Shown here: positions 1 to 7,666 of the stretch, one piece after another | Layout of the letters: each line of letters begins with the position of its first letter | How positions within the stretch are numbered: position 1 is the stretch's first letter | DNA from: Bradyrhizobium sp. ORS 375 | Lineage (GTDB): Bacteria > Pseudomonadota > Alphaproteobacteria > Rhizobiales > Xanthobacteraceae | Length of the DNA stretch: 39,067 nucleotides | Assembly: GCF_000239775.1 (NCBI RefSeq) | Contig: NZ_CAFI01000057.1 | Coordinates: 1 to 39,067 of the forward strand | Direction of reading: 5' to 3' | Program-made: the position numbers and the translations under genes | Notes under the pieces: generated by a model | The model's database searches: none | What the model saw: only the letters and a program-made list of their open reading frames with translations | Told to the model about the DNA's origin: nothing

Positions 1-243
1 GCCGAAGGCCCCGCCGATCGCACCACCGAGCGGCGCGCCGACCTGTCCGAGCAGATTGCCGAAGAAGCCCTGCGGCATGAATTGCGGCGCGGCTTCGAAT
101 GGCAGGAAACGCTGCGCGAGCTGACCCGCGACGCCGCCGATCTGATTGCCGAGCCCTTGATGACCGAAGGCTCCGCCGATCGCGCCGCCGAGTGGCGCGC
201 CATATTGGCCGAGCCAATTGCCGACGAAGCCTTGTGGTGCGAG
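1..243. repeat. 162-bp-period tandem repeat inside the left-edge gene
   Basis: The stretch beginning at position 1 and the one beginning at 163 match over roughly 78 bases with scattered substitutions. The period is 162 bases (54 codons). Substitutions are mostly synonymous or conservative, so the repeat is maintained as protein. Further copies may lie beyond the left edge. Confidence 0.7.
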
Positions 244-312
244 CTGCTGTGCTGCGAGCAGGCCATAAGGCACTGTCGCCTGGAGTGCGCCATTCACTTG
301 TTGTCCGTCCAT
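1..312 (-). CDS. Glycine-zipper repeat protein, 3' part cut off by the window edge
   Basis: An open frame runs from an ATG at the high-coordinate end to the left edge with no stop, so only the first 104 residues are visible. The start has a strong AGGAGGG ribosome site 5-6 bases upstream. The protein contains a tandem repeat: a 25-residue core (PQGF-x-GN-x-LGQ-x-GAPLGG followed by AIGGAFG) at residues 26-50 recurs at 80-104, a period of 54 residues. The GAPLGGAIGGAFG part has GxxxG spacing typical of glycine zippers. I see no signal peptide or enzymatic motif. Gly/Gln-rich repeats of this kind occur in rhizobial hypothetical proteins, and the function is unknown. The ribosome site, frame and repeat conservation make it a real gene; a role at a membrane or in self-assembly is only inference from the GxxxG pattern. 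Confidence 0.75.
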   Translation of the reverse strand, partial: MDGQQVNGALQATVPYGLLAAQQLAPQGFVGNWLGQYGAPLGGAIGGAFGHQGLGNQIGGVAGQLAQRFLPFEAAPQFMPQGFFGNLLGQVGAPLGGAIGGAFG

Positions 313-547
313 TGTGTTCCCTCCTCGGTCGCAGATCGATTCAAATTGCTTGCGATCGCGATCCGTCGCGCGACAACGACGGGATCGCTGAGCACGCCGA
401 CGATAGAAAGGGCAGGACAGGCGGTGAATGGATCATTCGGTATACGCGTGGGCACAGAGTCCTCACGTCGATACCGTGCAAACAGAGCGGGCGCGTGTGC
501 ACCTTCACTCTCGCGTGAACTATGAACTACTTCACATTTGCAGAGGG

Positions 548-568
548 CATGCGTCGATGCGACGCATG
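548..568 (-). terminator. Hairpin just after the mscS-type gene
   Basis: This is a perfect 9-bp stem (CATGCGTCG / CGACGCATG) with a 3-base loop, starting about 10 bases past the stop codon of the minus-strand MscS gene. No T-run follows it on that strand. It fits a weak or Rho-assisted terminator or a 3'-end stabiliser better than a classical intrinsic terminator. Confidence 0.4.
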
Positions 569-578
569 GTTATCGGGA

Positions 579-1895
579 TCAGGTCGGCACTTCGACCGTC
601 GTCTCCACCGGCAGCGCGCCGCCGCGCACGCGCAGCTCTCGCACCGGATAGGGAACGCGGATGCCCTCGCGCTTGAAGGCGTCCCACAGCGCCAGCATCA
701 CCTCGCTCTTGACGCTGTCCATGTAGCTGGGATCGGCGATCCAGCAGGTCAGGGAGAACTTCATGCCGGCCTCGGTGAACTCGGTCAGCAGGCAGTTCGG
801 CGCTTTTGATTTCAGCGTGCGCGGCATCTCGGCTGCAATGTCGGTGGCGAGCTTGACGACGACGCGCGGGTCGGCGTCGTAGTTGGTGCCGAAGTTGACC
901 TTCACCAGCGTGTTCTTGTCGGTGTAGGTCCAGTTGGTGACCTTCTGCGTGACGAGGTCCTCGTTCGGGATGAGAAACTCGCGGCCGTCGCCGGCGGCGA
1001 CCGAGATGTAGCGCGTGTTCATCGCGCTGATGCGGCCCGAGCTGTCGCCGATGGTGACGAGGTCGCCGGGCTTCACAGATTTGTCGGCGAGAAGGATGAT
1101 GCCGGCGACGAAATTGGCGACGATGCGCTGCAGACCCAAACCGATACCGACGCCGGCGGCGCCGGAGAAGATCGCGAGCGCGGAGAGGTTGATGCCGACC
1201 GCGCTGATCGCGATCGCGACGCCGAGGATCATCAGCCCCATGCGGACCATCTTGATCAGGAGCACCTGGATCGAGGGCGTCAGGTCGGTCGAGCGCGTGA
1301 TCCGGCTCTCGACGAAATTGCTGGCGATATTGGTCAGCCAGAGCACGGCCAGCAGCAGCACGCCGAGCTTGATGACGAGCAGCGGCGTCAGCCTGAGGCC
1401 GCCGAGCACGACCGAGACGGAGTCGAGCGCGTCGACGACGTTGTCGAGCTGGCCGATGATGCTGAGCGCGGCGACCAGCCAGGCCGAGATCGAGACGATC
1501 TGCACGATGAAGGTGCTGCGGATCACGGAGGTGATCAGCCGGATGACCAGCCAGGCCAGCGCCAGCTTGAGCGCGACAGCGAGCAGATAGGAGCGGCTCG
1601 GCCAGGTCCACAGCACCATGCCGGTGCGCGCGATCCGCATCAGGATCACGAACACGACCGTGGTCACACTTTCGAGCAGCACGCGCAGCAGCTGCCGCAG
1701 CGGACCGGGCCAGCCCATCGCCAGCGATGTCACGTCGATGCGCGCGCGTACCGCCGCGCTCGCCGCAAACGCAATGCCGGCGCCGCTCAGCACCAGCCCG
1801 AGCTGCAGGTAGAACCAGGGCGAGGTGACCTCGGCGCCGATCGAGCGGGCAACGGTCTGCAGGAATTCGAGAACGTCTTTTAAATCGAGGTCCAT
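579..1895 (-). CDS. MscS-family mechanosensitive ion channel
   Basis: The 438-residue protein is an inner-membrane channel of the small-conductance mechanosensitive (MscS) family, which releases solutes under hypo-osmotic stress. Several hydrophobic segments fill residues 25-230. The pore helix is recognisable as FSGAAGVGIGLGLQ around residues 244-257, followed by the beta-domain signature with LLADKSVKPGDLVTIG. A cytoplasmic alpha/beta domain fills the C-terminus. It is longer than E. coli MscS (about 286 residues) because of extra N-terminal membrane segments, which places it among the mid-sized MscS-like proteins. The chosen ATG has no clear Shine-Dalgarno sequence, so the exact start is uncertain. 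It is divergent from a K+/H+ antiporter, which suggests a shared role in turgor and ion control (inference). Confidence 0.93.
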   Translation of the reverse strand: MDLDLKDVLEFLQTVARSIGAEVTSPWFYLQLGLVLSGAGIAFAASAAVRARIDVTSLAMGWPGPLRQLLRVLLESVTTVVFVILMRIARTGMVLWTWPSRSYLLAVALKLALAWLVIRLITSVIRSTFIVQIVSISAWLVAALSIIGQLDNVVDALDSVSVVLGGLRLTPLLVIKLGVLLLAVLWLTNIASNFVESRITRSTDLTPSIQVLLIKMVRMGLMILGVAIAISAVGINLSALAIFSGAAGVGIGLGLQRIVANFVAGIILLADKSVKPGDLVTIGDSSGRISAMNTRYISVAAGDGREFLIPNEDLVTQKVTNWTYTDKNTLVKVNFGTNYDADPRVVVKLATDIAAEMPRTLKSKAPNCLLTEFTEAGMKFSLTCWIADPSYMDSVKSEVMLALWDAFKREGIRVPYPVRELRVRGGALPVETTVEVPT

Positions 1896-2017
1896 CAGAA
1901 GGGTCTCGGAGAGGAATGGAGGCGCGGGCGGGCCTGGTCGGCGGGATTTAGTTCGTTTTTGTCACAAGCGATTGCCGTGAAATATACCCCGGATGCGAGC
2001 AAGGATGGAAAAATGGG

Positions 2018-2034
2018 CATATCGCCGCGATATG
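2018..2034. promoter_or_regulatory. Inverted repeat in the mscS/antiporter divergent promoter region
   Basis: CATATCG-N3-CGATATG is a perfect 7+3+7 inverted repeat. It lies 71 bases upstream of the antiporter start and 123 bases from the channel start, in the only intergenic space they share. The size and position suit a dimeric regulator. No regulator gene lies next to it, so the binding protein is unknown. Confidence 0.4.
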
Positions 2035-2104
2035 AGCAAATCCGGTTGGCGTGCAAGTGTGGCGACGATAAGGATGTAAAAGTCGGATCCATCAACGTTT
2101 TTTC

Positions 2105-3898
2105 ATGACATCCCTCGACGCCGTCAGCATTGCCATCCTCCTTGGCGCGATCCTGGTCATGGCCGGGATCCTGTCCAGCCTGCTGGCGCTGCGCTTCGGC
2201 GCGCCGCTGCTGCTGGTGTTCCTGGTGATCGGCATGCTGGCAGGCGATTCCGGCCCTGGTCATATCGAATTTCAGGACGTCCGCACCACTTATCTGGTCG
2301 GCTCGGTCGCCCTGGCGCTGATCCTGTTCGACGGCGGTTTGCGCACGCGCTTCCAGAGCATCCGCACCGTGCTGGCGCCTTCGATGGTGCTCGCCACCGT
2401 CGGCGTGCTCCTGACGGCGTTCATCACGGCGCCGGTGGCGAAATACGCGCTCGACCTCGGCTGGACCGAGGCGATGCTGGTCGGCGCCGTCATCGCCTCG
2501 ACCGACGCGGCGGCGGTGTTCCTGCTGGTGCATGCGCAGGGCCTGCGCCTGCGGCCGCGCGTCGGCGCGACGCTGGAGGCGGAGTCCGGCAGCAACGATC
2601 CGTTCGCGGTGTTCCTCACTTTGATGCTGGTCGAGCTGATCTCGGTCGGCCACGGCAGCATCGGCCATTTCGTGTTCGAGCTGGTGCGCGAGGCCGTGCT
2701 CGGCACGCTGTTCGGCATCGTCGGCGGCCGCCTGGTGGTGATCGGTCTCAACAAGGTCGCGCTGCCACAGGGCCTGCACGCGCCGTTCGTCACCACGGCG
2801 GCACTGGTGATCTTCGGCATGGCGCAGATTGCCCACGGCTCCGGCTTCCTCGCGGTGTATCTCGCCGGCCTCATCGTCGGCAACCGGCCGACGCGGGCGC
2901 ATAACTCTGTCGTCACCTTCCTCGATGCCGCGACCTGGCTCGCGCAGATTGTGATGTTCGTGCTGCTCGGACTGCTGGTGTCGCCGCAGCGGCTGCTCGA
3001 CAGCCTGCTGCCCGCGATTGCCGTGGCGCTGGTGCTGATGCTGGTGGCGCGTCCCGTGGCCGTGTTCCTTTGTCTCCGGCCGTTCCGCTTCAATTGGCGG
3101 GAGAAGGCCTTCATTGCCTGGACAGGACTGCGCGGCGCGGTGGCCATCTTCCTCGCCTCGATCCCGATGCTGGTCGGCCTGTCCAACGCCTATCTGTATT
3201 TCGACGTCGCCTTCGTCGTCGTGATCATCTCGCTGTTGGCGCAGGGCTGGACGCTCGGCGTCGCCGCGCGCAAGCTGCACGTCGCGCTGCCGCGCACCGA
3301 CCGCGGCCCGCGCCGCATCGAGCTCGATCTGCCGGGCCAGCTCGAGCAGCAGCTCGTCGGCTATGCGATCCGCCCGAAGAGCCTGTACTATCGCCGCGGC
3401 CTGATCCCGTCCTGGTCCAAGCCCACACTCGTGATCCGCAACGAGCAGATCCTGTCGCCCGCCGAGGCCGAGCCGGTCGCGCCGGGCGATTATCTCTATC
3501 TGCTGGCGCCGCCGGAAAAGGCTGAGTCGCTCGACCGCTTCTTCGTTGACATGCCCCCCTCATCGGCCCCCGATCCGCATCTGCTCGGGGACTTCATGGT
3601 CTCGGCGGAGCATACGCTCGACGAGGTCGCCGGCATCTACGGCGTCAAGCTCGGCGAAGGCGACGACAAGCTGACGCTCGCCGACTATTTCGACATCCAT
3701 CTCGACAATGCGCCAAAGGAAGGCGCCACCGTCGCGCTCGACACCATCGTCTTGGTGGCCCGCTCGATCTCCGGCGGCCGCGTCAGCGTCGTCGGCCTGC
3801 GGCTGCCCGAGGACGAAGAGGAGCAGCCGGTGCTGACGCGCAAGCAGCAGGTGAAGCGCAAGCTTGCCGATGTCTGGTCGTCGGTGGTGGGGGTGTGA
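2105..3898 (+). CDS. nhaP2: Potassium/proton antiporter, CPA1 NhaP2/CvrA type
   Basis: The 597-residue protein exchanges K+ (possibly Na+) for protons across the inner membrane. The first ~390 residues carry about 12-13 membrane segments with the CPA1 hallmarks: ILFDGGLRT in segment 3, IASTDAAAVF with the ion-binding Asp, ESGSNDPFAVFLT, and WTGLRGAVAIFLA. After this come a TrkA-C-like domain (about residues 400-475, ending in APGDYLYLL) and a C-terminal CorC/HlyC-like domain (about 495-580). That order is typical of NhaP2/CvrA. No clear ribosome site precedes the ATG, but the start fits the first membrane helix. The stop is only 3 bases from the stop of the convergent small ORF. The symbol is assigned by family. 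Confidence 0.93.
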   Translation: MTSLDAVSIAILLGAILVMAGILSSLLALRFGAPLLLVFLVIGMLAGDSGPGHIEFQDVRTTYLVGSVALALILFDGGLRTRFQSIRTVLAPSMVLATVGVLLTAFITAPVAKYALDLGWTEAMLVGAVIASTDAAAVFLLVHAQGLRLRPRVGATLEAESGSNDPFAVFLTLMLVELISVGHGSIGHFVFELVREAVLGTLFGIVGGRLVVIGLNKVALPQGLHAPFVTTAALVIFGMAQIAHGSGFLAVYLAGLIVGNRPTRAHNSVVTFLDAATWLAQIVMFVLLGLLVSPQRLLDSLLPAIAVALVLMLVARPVAVFLCLRPFRFNWREKAFIAWTGLRGAVAIFLASIPMLVGLSNAYLYFDVAFVVVIISLLAQGWTLGVAARKLHVALPRTDRGPRRIELDLPGQLEQQLVGYAIRPKSLYYRRGLIPSWSKPTLVIRNEQILSPAEAEPVAPGDYLYLLAPPEKAESLDRFFVDMPPSSAPDPHLLGDFMVSAEHTLDEVAGIYGVKLGEGDDKLTLADYFDIHLDNAPKEGATVALDTIVLVARSISGGRVSVVGLRLPEDEEEQPVLTRKQQVKRKLADVWSSVVGV

Positions 3899-3901
3899 GT
3901 C

Positions 3902-4147
3902 TCATTCGGCCGGCAGGATTGCGACTGAGATCCCAGCCGTTGCCAGCTCTGCGCCCGAGTCGAGCTTTTGCCGGTCTGCCGCCGTTAGCGCCGCGCGCTC
4001 GCAGCGGATCGATGAGGATGTGGCACCGTCATCCCGATGTGTGATCAGCGCGGTTACGACACGATGCGGCCCGTCCAGTGCGTCGAGGGAGGCCGGCGCG
4101 GCTCTCGTTTGCGTGTCTCGCACCTCAATTCTTGGCATCCGGCGCAT
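3902..4147 (-). CDS. Small unknown protein overlapping the 3' end of mepA
   Basis: This 81-residue ORF starts inside the last 23 bases of mepA on the same strand, in another frame, and stops 3 bases from the convergent antiporter gene. The protein (MRRMPRIEVRDTQTRAAPAS...) has mixed, non-repetitive composition, a predicted strand-helix character, and no membrane segment or signal peptide. It fills an otherwise empty 220-base gap exactly, and its third codon positions are GC-rich like those of its neighbours. Both points favour a real, translationally coupled gene. A second ATG at codon 4 is an alternative start. I do not recognise a family. It could still be a chance ORF. Confidence 0.5.
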   Translation of the reverse strand: MRRMPRIEVRDTQTRAAPASLDALDGPHRVVTALITHRDDGATSSSIRCERAALTAADRQKLDSGAELATAGISVAILPAE

Positions 4148-5066
4148 GCAGCACGGTGCGGCAGCTCGGCGGCAGCTGCGCCATGGTGATCGGCTGCGGT
4201 GGCTTGGGCGGCTCCTTCGGCGGCGGCGGATGCAGCACGGCGTCCGAGAACCAATAATCGAGGTCGTCGCAGCCGTCGCCGCCCTCCTGATCGGTCTGGC
4301 CGTGGCAGTCCGGGTTGCCGGGCGGGCACAGCATGCGGATGTGGAAGTGATAGTCGTGGCCCCACCACGGCCGCACCTTGGTGAGCCAGCTGCGGTCGCC
4401 TTTGGCGTCGCGGCACAGCGCCTTCTTGATGGCCGCGTTGACGAAGATGCGCTGCACCGAAGGCTCCTTCGCCGCCGCCCGGATCACGGCGAGATGTCCC
4501 GGCGTGAACACGCGCGGATCGACGTCGAGGCGGTCCGGCCGCACCATCATGACCGCCGACATCTCCTCGCGCTCGTTGCGCGACAGCCGGTGCTCGGGCA
4601 TCGGCGTCAGCCAGATGTCGGCATCCAGCCCGATCTGGTGGCTGGCATGGCCGCTCAGCGCGGGACCTCCGCGCGGCTGGCCGATGTCGCCGACCAGGAT
4701 GCCGGGCCAGCCGGCATCCTTCCGGGCATGGGCGGCCAAGCGCTTCAGCAGCGCGATCATGTTGGGGTGGCCGAAATTGCGGTTCCTCGACAGCCGCATC
4801 ACCTGCCAATCATCGCCATTGATCGGCATCCGCTCGGCGCCGGCGATGCAGCCGCGGTTGTAGGTTCCGATGACCTTGGTCGGCTGCGCCGAGGGCAGGA
4901 TCCGGCGTGCGAACAGCTCCTTGGCGGGCGTGTTGGGATCGTCCGGGTGGGCCAGGGGTGGCAGGGCCTTAGGCTCCACGCTGCCCTTGTCCTGGGCGAG
5001 CGCGGGGGCCGCCCCGGCAATGACGGCCGAACTCATCATGGTGATCAGAATCAGGCGGAGATGCAT
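4125..5066 (-). CDS. mepA: Penicillin-insensitive murein endopeptidase
   Basis: The 313-residue periplasmic peptidase is of the MepA (LAS, M74) family and cleaves D-Ala-meso-DAP cross-links in peptidoglycan. A signal peptide covers residues 1-25, with a likely cut after PALA. The zinc and active-site motifs are visible: GHASHQIGLDADIWL in the middle of the protein and WWGHDYHFHIRM towards the C-terminus, with conserved GDIGQPRGG and CPPGNPDC segments. The C-terminus has a Pro-rich stretch (PPPPKEPPKPPQP) before the final conserved cysteine region. Length and motif order match the family. No good ribosome site is seen before the ATG, although the signal peptide fits this start. The gene overlaps a small downstream ORF by 23 bases. 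Confidence 0.95.
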   Translation of the reverse strand: MHLRLILITMMSSAVIAGAAPALAQDKGSVEPKALPPLAHPDDPNTPAKELFARRILPSAQPTKVIGTYNRGCIAGAERMPINGDDWQVMRLSRNRNFGHPNMIALLKRLAAHARKDAGWPGILVGDIGQPRGGPALSGHASHQIGLDADIWLTPMPEHRLSRNEREEMSAVMMVRPDRLDVDPRVFTPGHLAVIRAAAKEPSVQRIFVNAAIKKALCRDAKGDRSWLTKVRPWWGHDYHFHIRMLCPPGNPDCHGQTDQEGGDGCDDLDYWFSDAVLHPPPPKEPPKPPQPITMAQLPPSCRTVLHAPDAKN

Positions 5067-5431
5067 GGCGTCAGTCTAGCGGCTGCCGGTCGGCAGGGTA
5101 GGACGATGTTAAGCGGCTGATAACCCTTCGACGGGATTGGTGGAACCCGCTGAAGACGGTTCAATTGCCTGACGTTGTTCGCTCATCGGACATCCTCACC
5201 CTGCGAAATACACGGTATGCGCGTCCATTGTCGCAGTCGCGTGCGGGAGGCACTTACCGTCGGTTGTGCGCGGACAGGTTTGGTTGACCATGCCCGCCGA
5301 TATGACCTCTCGCAACGCGAGAATATGTGGCCTTTCTCGCGCAATCAGAGATGGTGTTAGCCTACATCGAGATACCATTTTTTCAGACACTTGGCCGAAA
5401 ACCCGAAGTCTGAAGGAGAGTGAGGCGTGAA
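5067..5431. other. Divergent intergenic region between mepA and the GGDEF/EAL gene
   Basis: This 365-base stretch has no ORF I believe. Short frames on both strands (61 and 64 residues) have no ribosome site or recognisable sequence. It contains a perfect 6+3+6 inverted repeat (TCTCGC-AAC-GCGAGA) at 5308-5322. About 15 bases further on the motif TTCTCGCGCAA echoes its left arm. An AT-richer stretch at 5363-5400 is a plausible promoter zone for the plus-strand gene. Confidence 0.5.
5308..5322. promoter_or_regulatory. Short inverted repeat upstream of the GGDEF/EAL gene
   Basis: TCTCGC-AAC-GCGAGA is perfectly symmetric and lies about 110 bases upstream of the downstream gene's start. It could be an operator or a small hairpin in a leader. 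There is no further support. Confidence 0.25.
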
Positions 5432-7663
5432 ATGCGGCCTGTTCGGCCTACGAAGCCCAAGATCAAGCCCAGGACGCCGAAGCGTGCGCCCCGCGCCTGT
5501 TCCCATCCGGCCAGGCCGACCACGAAGCTGGGCCGCCACAACCTGCGCGAAACGGCCGGAGCCGGCGAGATCGCGGGGACTCGGGCCGAGGCGGACGCCG
5601 CCATTGCGGAGGCGAAGAAGGCGCATGACCGCCTGATCGAAGCAATCGATATCCTCCCCGAAGGCATCGTGTTCCTCGACTCCGACGGCCGCTACATCCT
5701 CTGGAACAAGAAATACGCCGAGATCTACAACCGCAGCTCCGACCTGTTCGAGTCTGGCGCCCGTCTGCAGGATACGATCCGCGTCGGCGTCGCGCGGGGC
5801 GACTATCCGGAGGCGGCGGGGCGCGAGGACGCGTGGATCGCCGAGCGCCTCGAGATGCTGTTTCATCCGAGCGGCCGCCATGAGCAGAAGCTCTCGGACG
5901 GCCGCACCATCCTGATCGAGGAGCGCCTCACCGGCGACGGCGGCATCATCGGCCTGCGCGTCGACATCACCGAATTGAAGCAGCGCGAGGAATCGTTCCG
6001 GCTGCTGTTCGACGGCAACCCCGTGCCGATGATCGTCTGCGCGCGCGACGGCGGCCGCGTGCTCGGCGTCAATGAGGCCGCGGCCCAGCATTACGGCTAC
6101 AGCCGCGCGGCGTTCGAGCAGCTCAGCATCCGCAATCTGCAAGCCTATGAGAGCGAGATGCCTTGGGCCGGCGAGCAGTCCAGCGAGGAGCAGGCGGCGC
6201 GCACCTGGAAGCATGTCCGCGCCGACGGCACGCTGATCGATCTCGCGATCTATTCGCGTCATCTCGTCCACAACGAGCAGCCGGCGGTGCTGCTGGCGCT
6301 GATGGACATCACCGAGCGCAAGCGCGCCGAGGCGCGGCTCGCCTTCCTCGCGCAGCACGATGCGCTGACCGGCCTGCCGAGCCGCAACCTGCTGCGCCAG
6401 CAGATCGACGACAAGCTGATCCAGATGCGGCGCGGCTCCGAGAAGGTGGCCGTGCTGGTGCTCGGCCTCGACAATTTCAAGTCGATCAACGACACGCTGG
6501 GCCACGCCGTCGGCGACCGGCTGCTGCGCGGCGTCGGCAAGCGGCTGCGCTCGATCCTGCGCCAGGAGGACATCGTCGCGCGGCTGAACTCGGACGAATT
6601 CGCGGTCGTGCAGGGCGGATTGGCGCGGCCCGAGGATGCCGCCCAGCTCTGCCGCCGCCTGCTGCAGGCGCTCGCGGATCCCTTTCTGATCGACGACAGC
6701 TCGGTGGCGATCGGTGCGACGATCGGAATCGCGATGGCGCCGAATGATGGCGACGACGCCGAGAAGCTCCTGAAGAATGCCGACATGGCGCTGACGCGGG
6801 CCAAGACCGAGACACGCGGCACCTTCAGCTATTTCGAAAGCGGAATGGACGCGCGGGCGCAGAGCCGGCGCAAGATCGAGATCGAGCTGCGCGACGCGAT
6901 CCAGCGCGACCTGCTGCAGCCGCATTATCAGCCGCTGATCGATCTCGCGACCGGGCGCATCACCGGATTCGAGGCGCTGGTGCGCTGGCCGCATCCGGAG
7001 CGCGGCATGATCCCGCCGTCCGAGTTCATTCCGATTGCCGAGGAGACCGGGCTGATCTCGGGGCTCGGCCGCTCGATGCTGCGCCAGGCCTGCGGCGACG
7101 CGGCGAAATGGCCCGACGAGGTGCGCGTCGCCGTCAACATGTCGCCGCTGCAGTTCCGCGTCGGCAACGTGCTGTCGCTGGTGATGGATGCGCTGAAGCA
7201 GTCCGGCCTGTCGGCGAGCCGGCTCGAGCTCGAGATCACCGAGACCTTGGTGCTGGAGAAGAGCGGCCAGGTGCTGGCGACCTTGCATGCGCTGCGCGCG
7301 CTCGGCGTGCGTATCTCGATGGATGATTTCGGCACCGGCTATTCCAGCCTGAGCTATCTGCGCAGCTTCCCGTTCGACAAGATCAAGGTCGATCAGTCCT
7401 TCATCCGCGACCTCGCCGCCAATCGCGAGGCCCAGGCGATCGTCCGCTCGATCGTCAGTCTGGGCAAGGGGCTCGGCGTGACCATCACCGCCGAGGGCGT
7501 CGAGACCGAGGCCGAGCTGCGCTGTCTGCGCGCCGAAGGCTGCCACGAGGCGCAGGGCTATCTGTTCAGCCGTCCGCGGCCCAATGCTGAGATCGTTGGT
7601 CTATTGCAGGCGCAGCGGGACGCTGCGGATGGATCCTCATCCGGCAAGGCGATGGTGGCCTGA
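5432..7663 (+). CDS. PAS-PAS-GGDEF-EAL protein, predicted c-di-GMP phosphodiesterase
   Basis: This 743-residue protein is probably soluble; I see no membrane segment. After a basic Pro/Arg-rich N-terminus (1-50) come two PAS domains: one with AIDILPEGIVFLDSDGRYILWN and a second starting near ESFRLLFDGNPVPMIV. A GGDEF domain and an EAL domain follow. The cyclase motif reads NSDEF (residues 386-390) instead of GG[D/E]EF, so diguanylate cyclase activity is probably lost. The EAL domain keeps its catalytic signatures: EAL (514-516), the DDFGTG loop (631-636), KVDQSF and EGVET. The net activity is therefore most likely c-di-GMP hydrolysis, possibly with GTP sensing by the GGDEF domain (inference). 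The ATG at 5432 is chosen over a GTG at 5420, which would sit 1 base from the AAGGAG ribosome site. Confidence 0.92.
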   Translation: MRPVRPTKPKIKPRTPKRAPRACSHPARPTTKLGRHNLRETAGAGEIAGTRAEADAAIAEAKKAHDRLIEAIDILPEGIVFLDSDGRYILWNKKYAEIYNRSSDLFESGARLQDTIRVGVARGDYPEAAGREDAWIAERLEMLFHPSGRHEQKLSDGRTILIEERLTGDGGIIGLRVDITELKQREESFRLLFDGNPVPMIVCARDGGRVLGVNEAAAQHYGYSRAAFEQLSIRNLQAYESEMPWAGEQSSEEQAARTWKHVRADGTLIDLAIYSRHLVHNEQPAVLLALMDITERKRAEARLAFLAQHDALTGLPSRNLLRQQIDDKLIQMRRGSEKVAVLVLGLDNFKSINDTLGHAVGDRLLRGVGKRLRSILRQEDIVARLNSDEFAVVQGGLARPEDAAQLCRRLLQALADPFLIDDSSVAIGATIGIAMAPNDGDDAEKLLKNADMALTRAKTETRGTFSYFESGMDARAQSRRKIEIELRDAIQRDLLQPHYQPLIDLATGRITGFEALVRWPHPERGMIPPSEFIPIAEETGLISGLGRSMLRQACGDAAKWPDEVRVAVNMSPLQFRVGNVLSLVMDALKQSGLSASRLELEITETLVLEKSGQVLATLHALRALGVRISMDDFGTGYSSLSYLRSFPFDKIKVDQSFIRDLAANREAQAIVRSIVSLGKGLGVTITAEGVETEAELRCLRAEGCHEAQGYLFSRPRPNAEIVGLLQAQRDAADGSSSGKAMVA

Positions 7664-7666
7664 GCT

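Noticed and set aside
1895-3280. Long 461-residue open frame on the minus strand opposite the antiporter gene
   Set aside because: It is rich in His, Gln, Arg and Asp with no domain signature, and lies antisense to a clear transporter gene. It is a frame shadow of GC-rich coding sequence.
5196-5390. 64-residue minus-strand ORF upstream of the GGDEF/EAL gene
   Set aside because: It has no ribosome site and no recognisable composition, and it lies in a promoter region.
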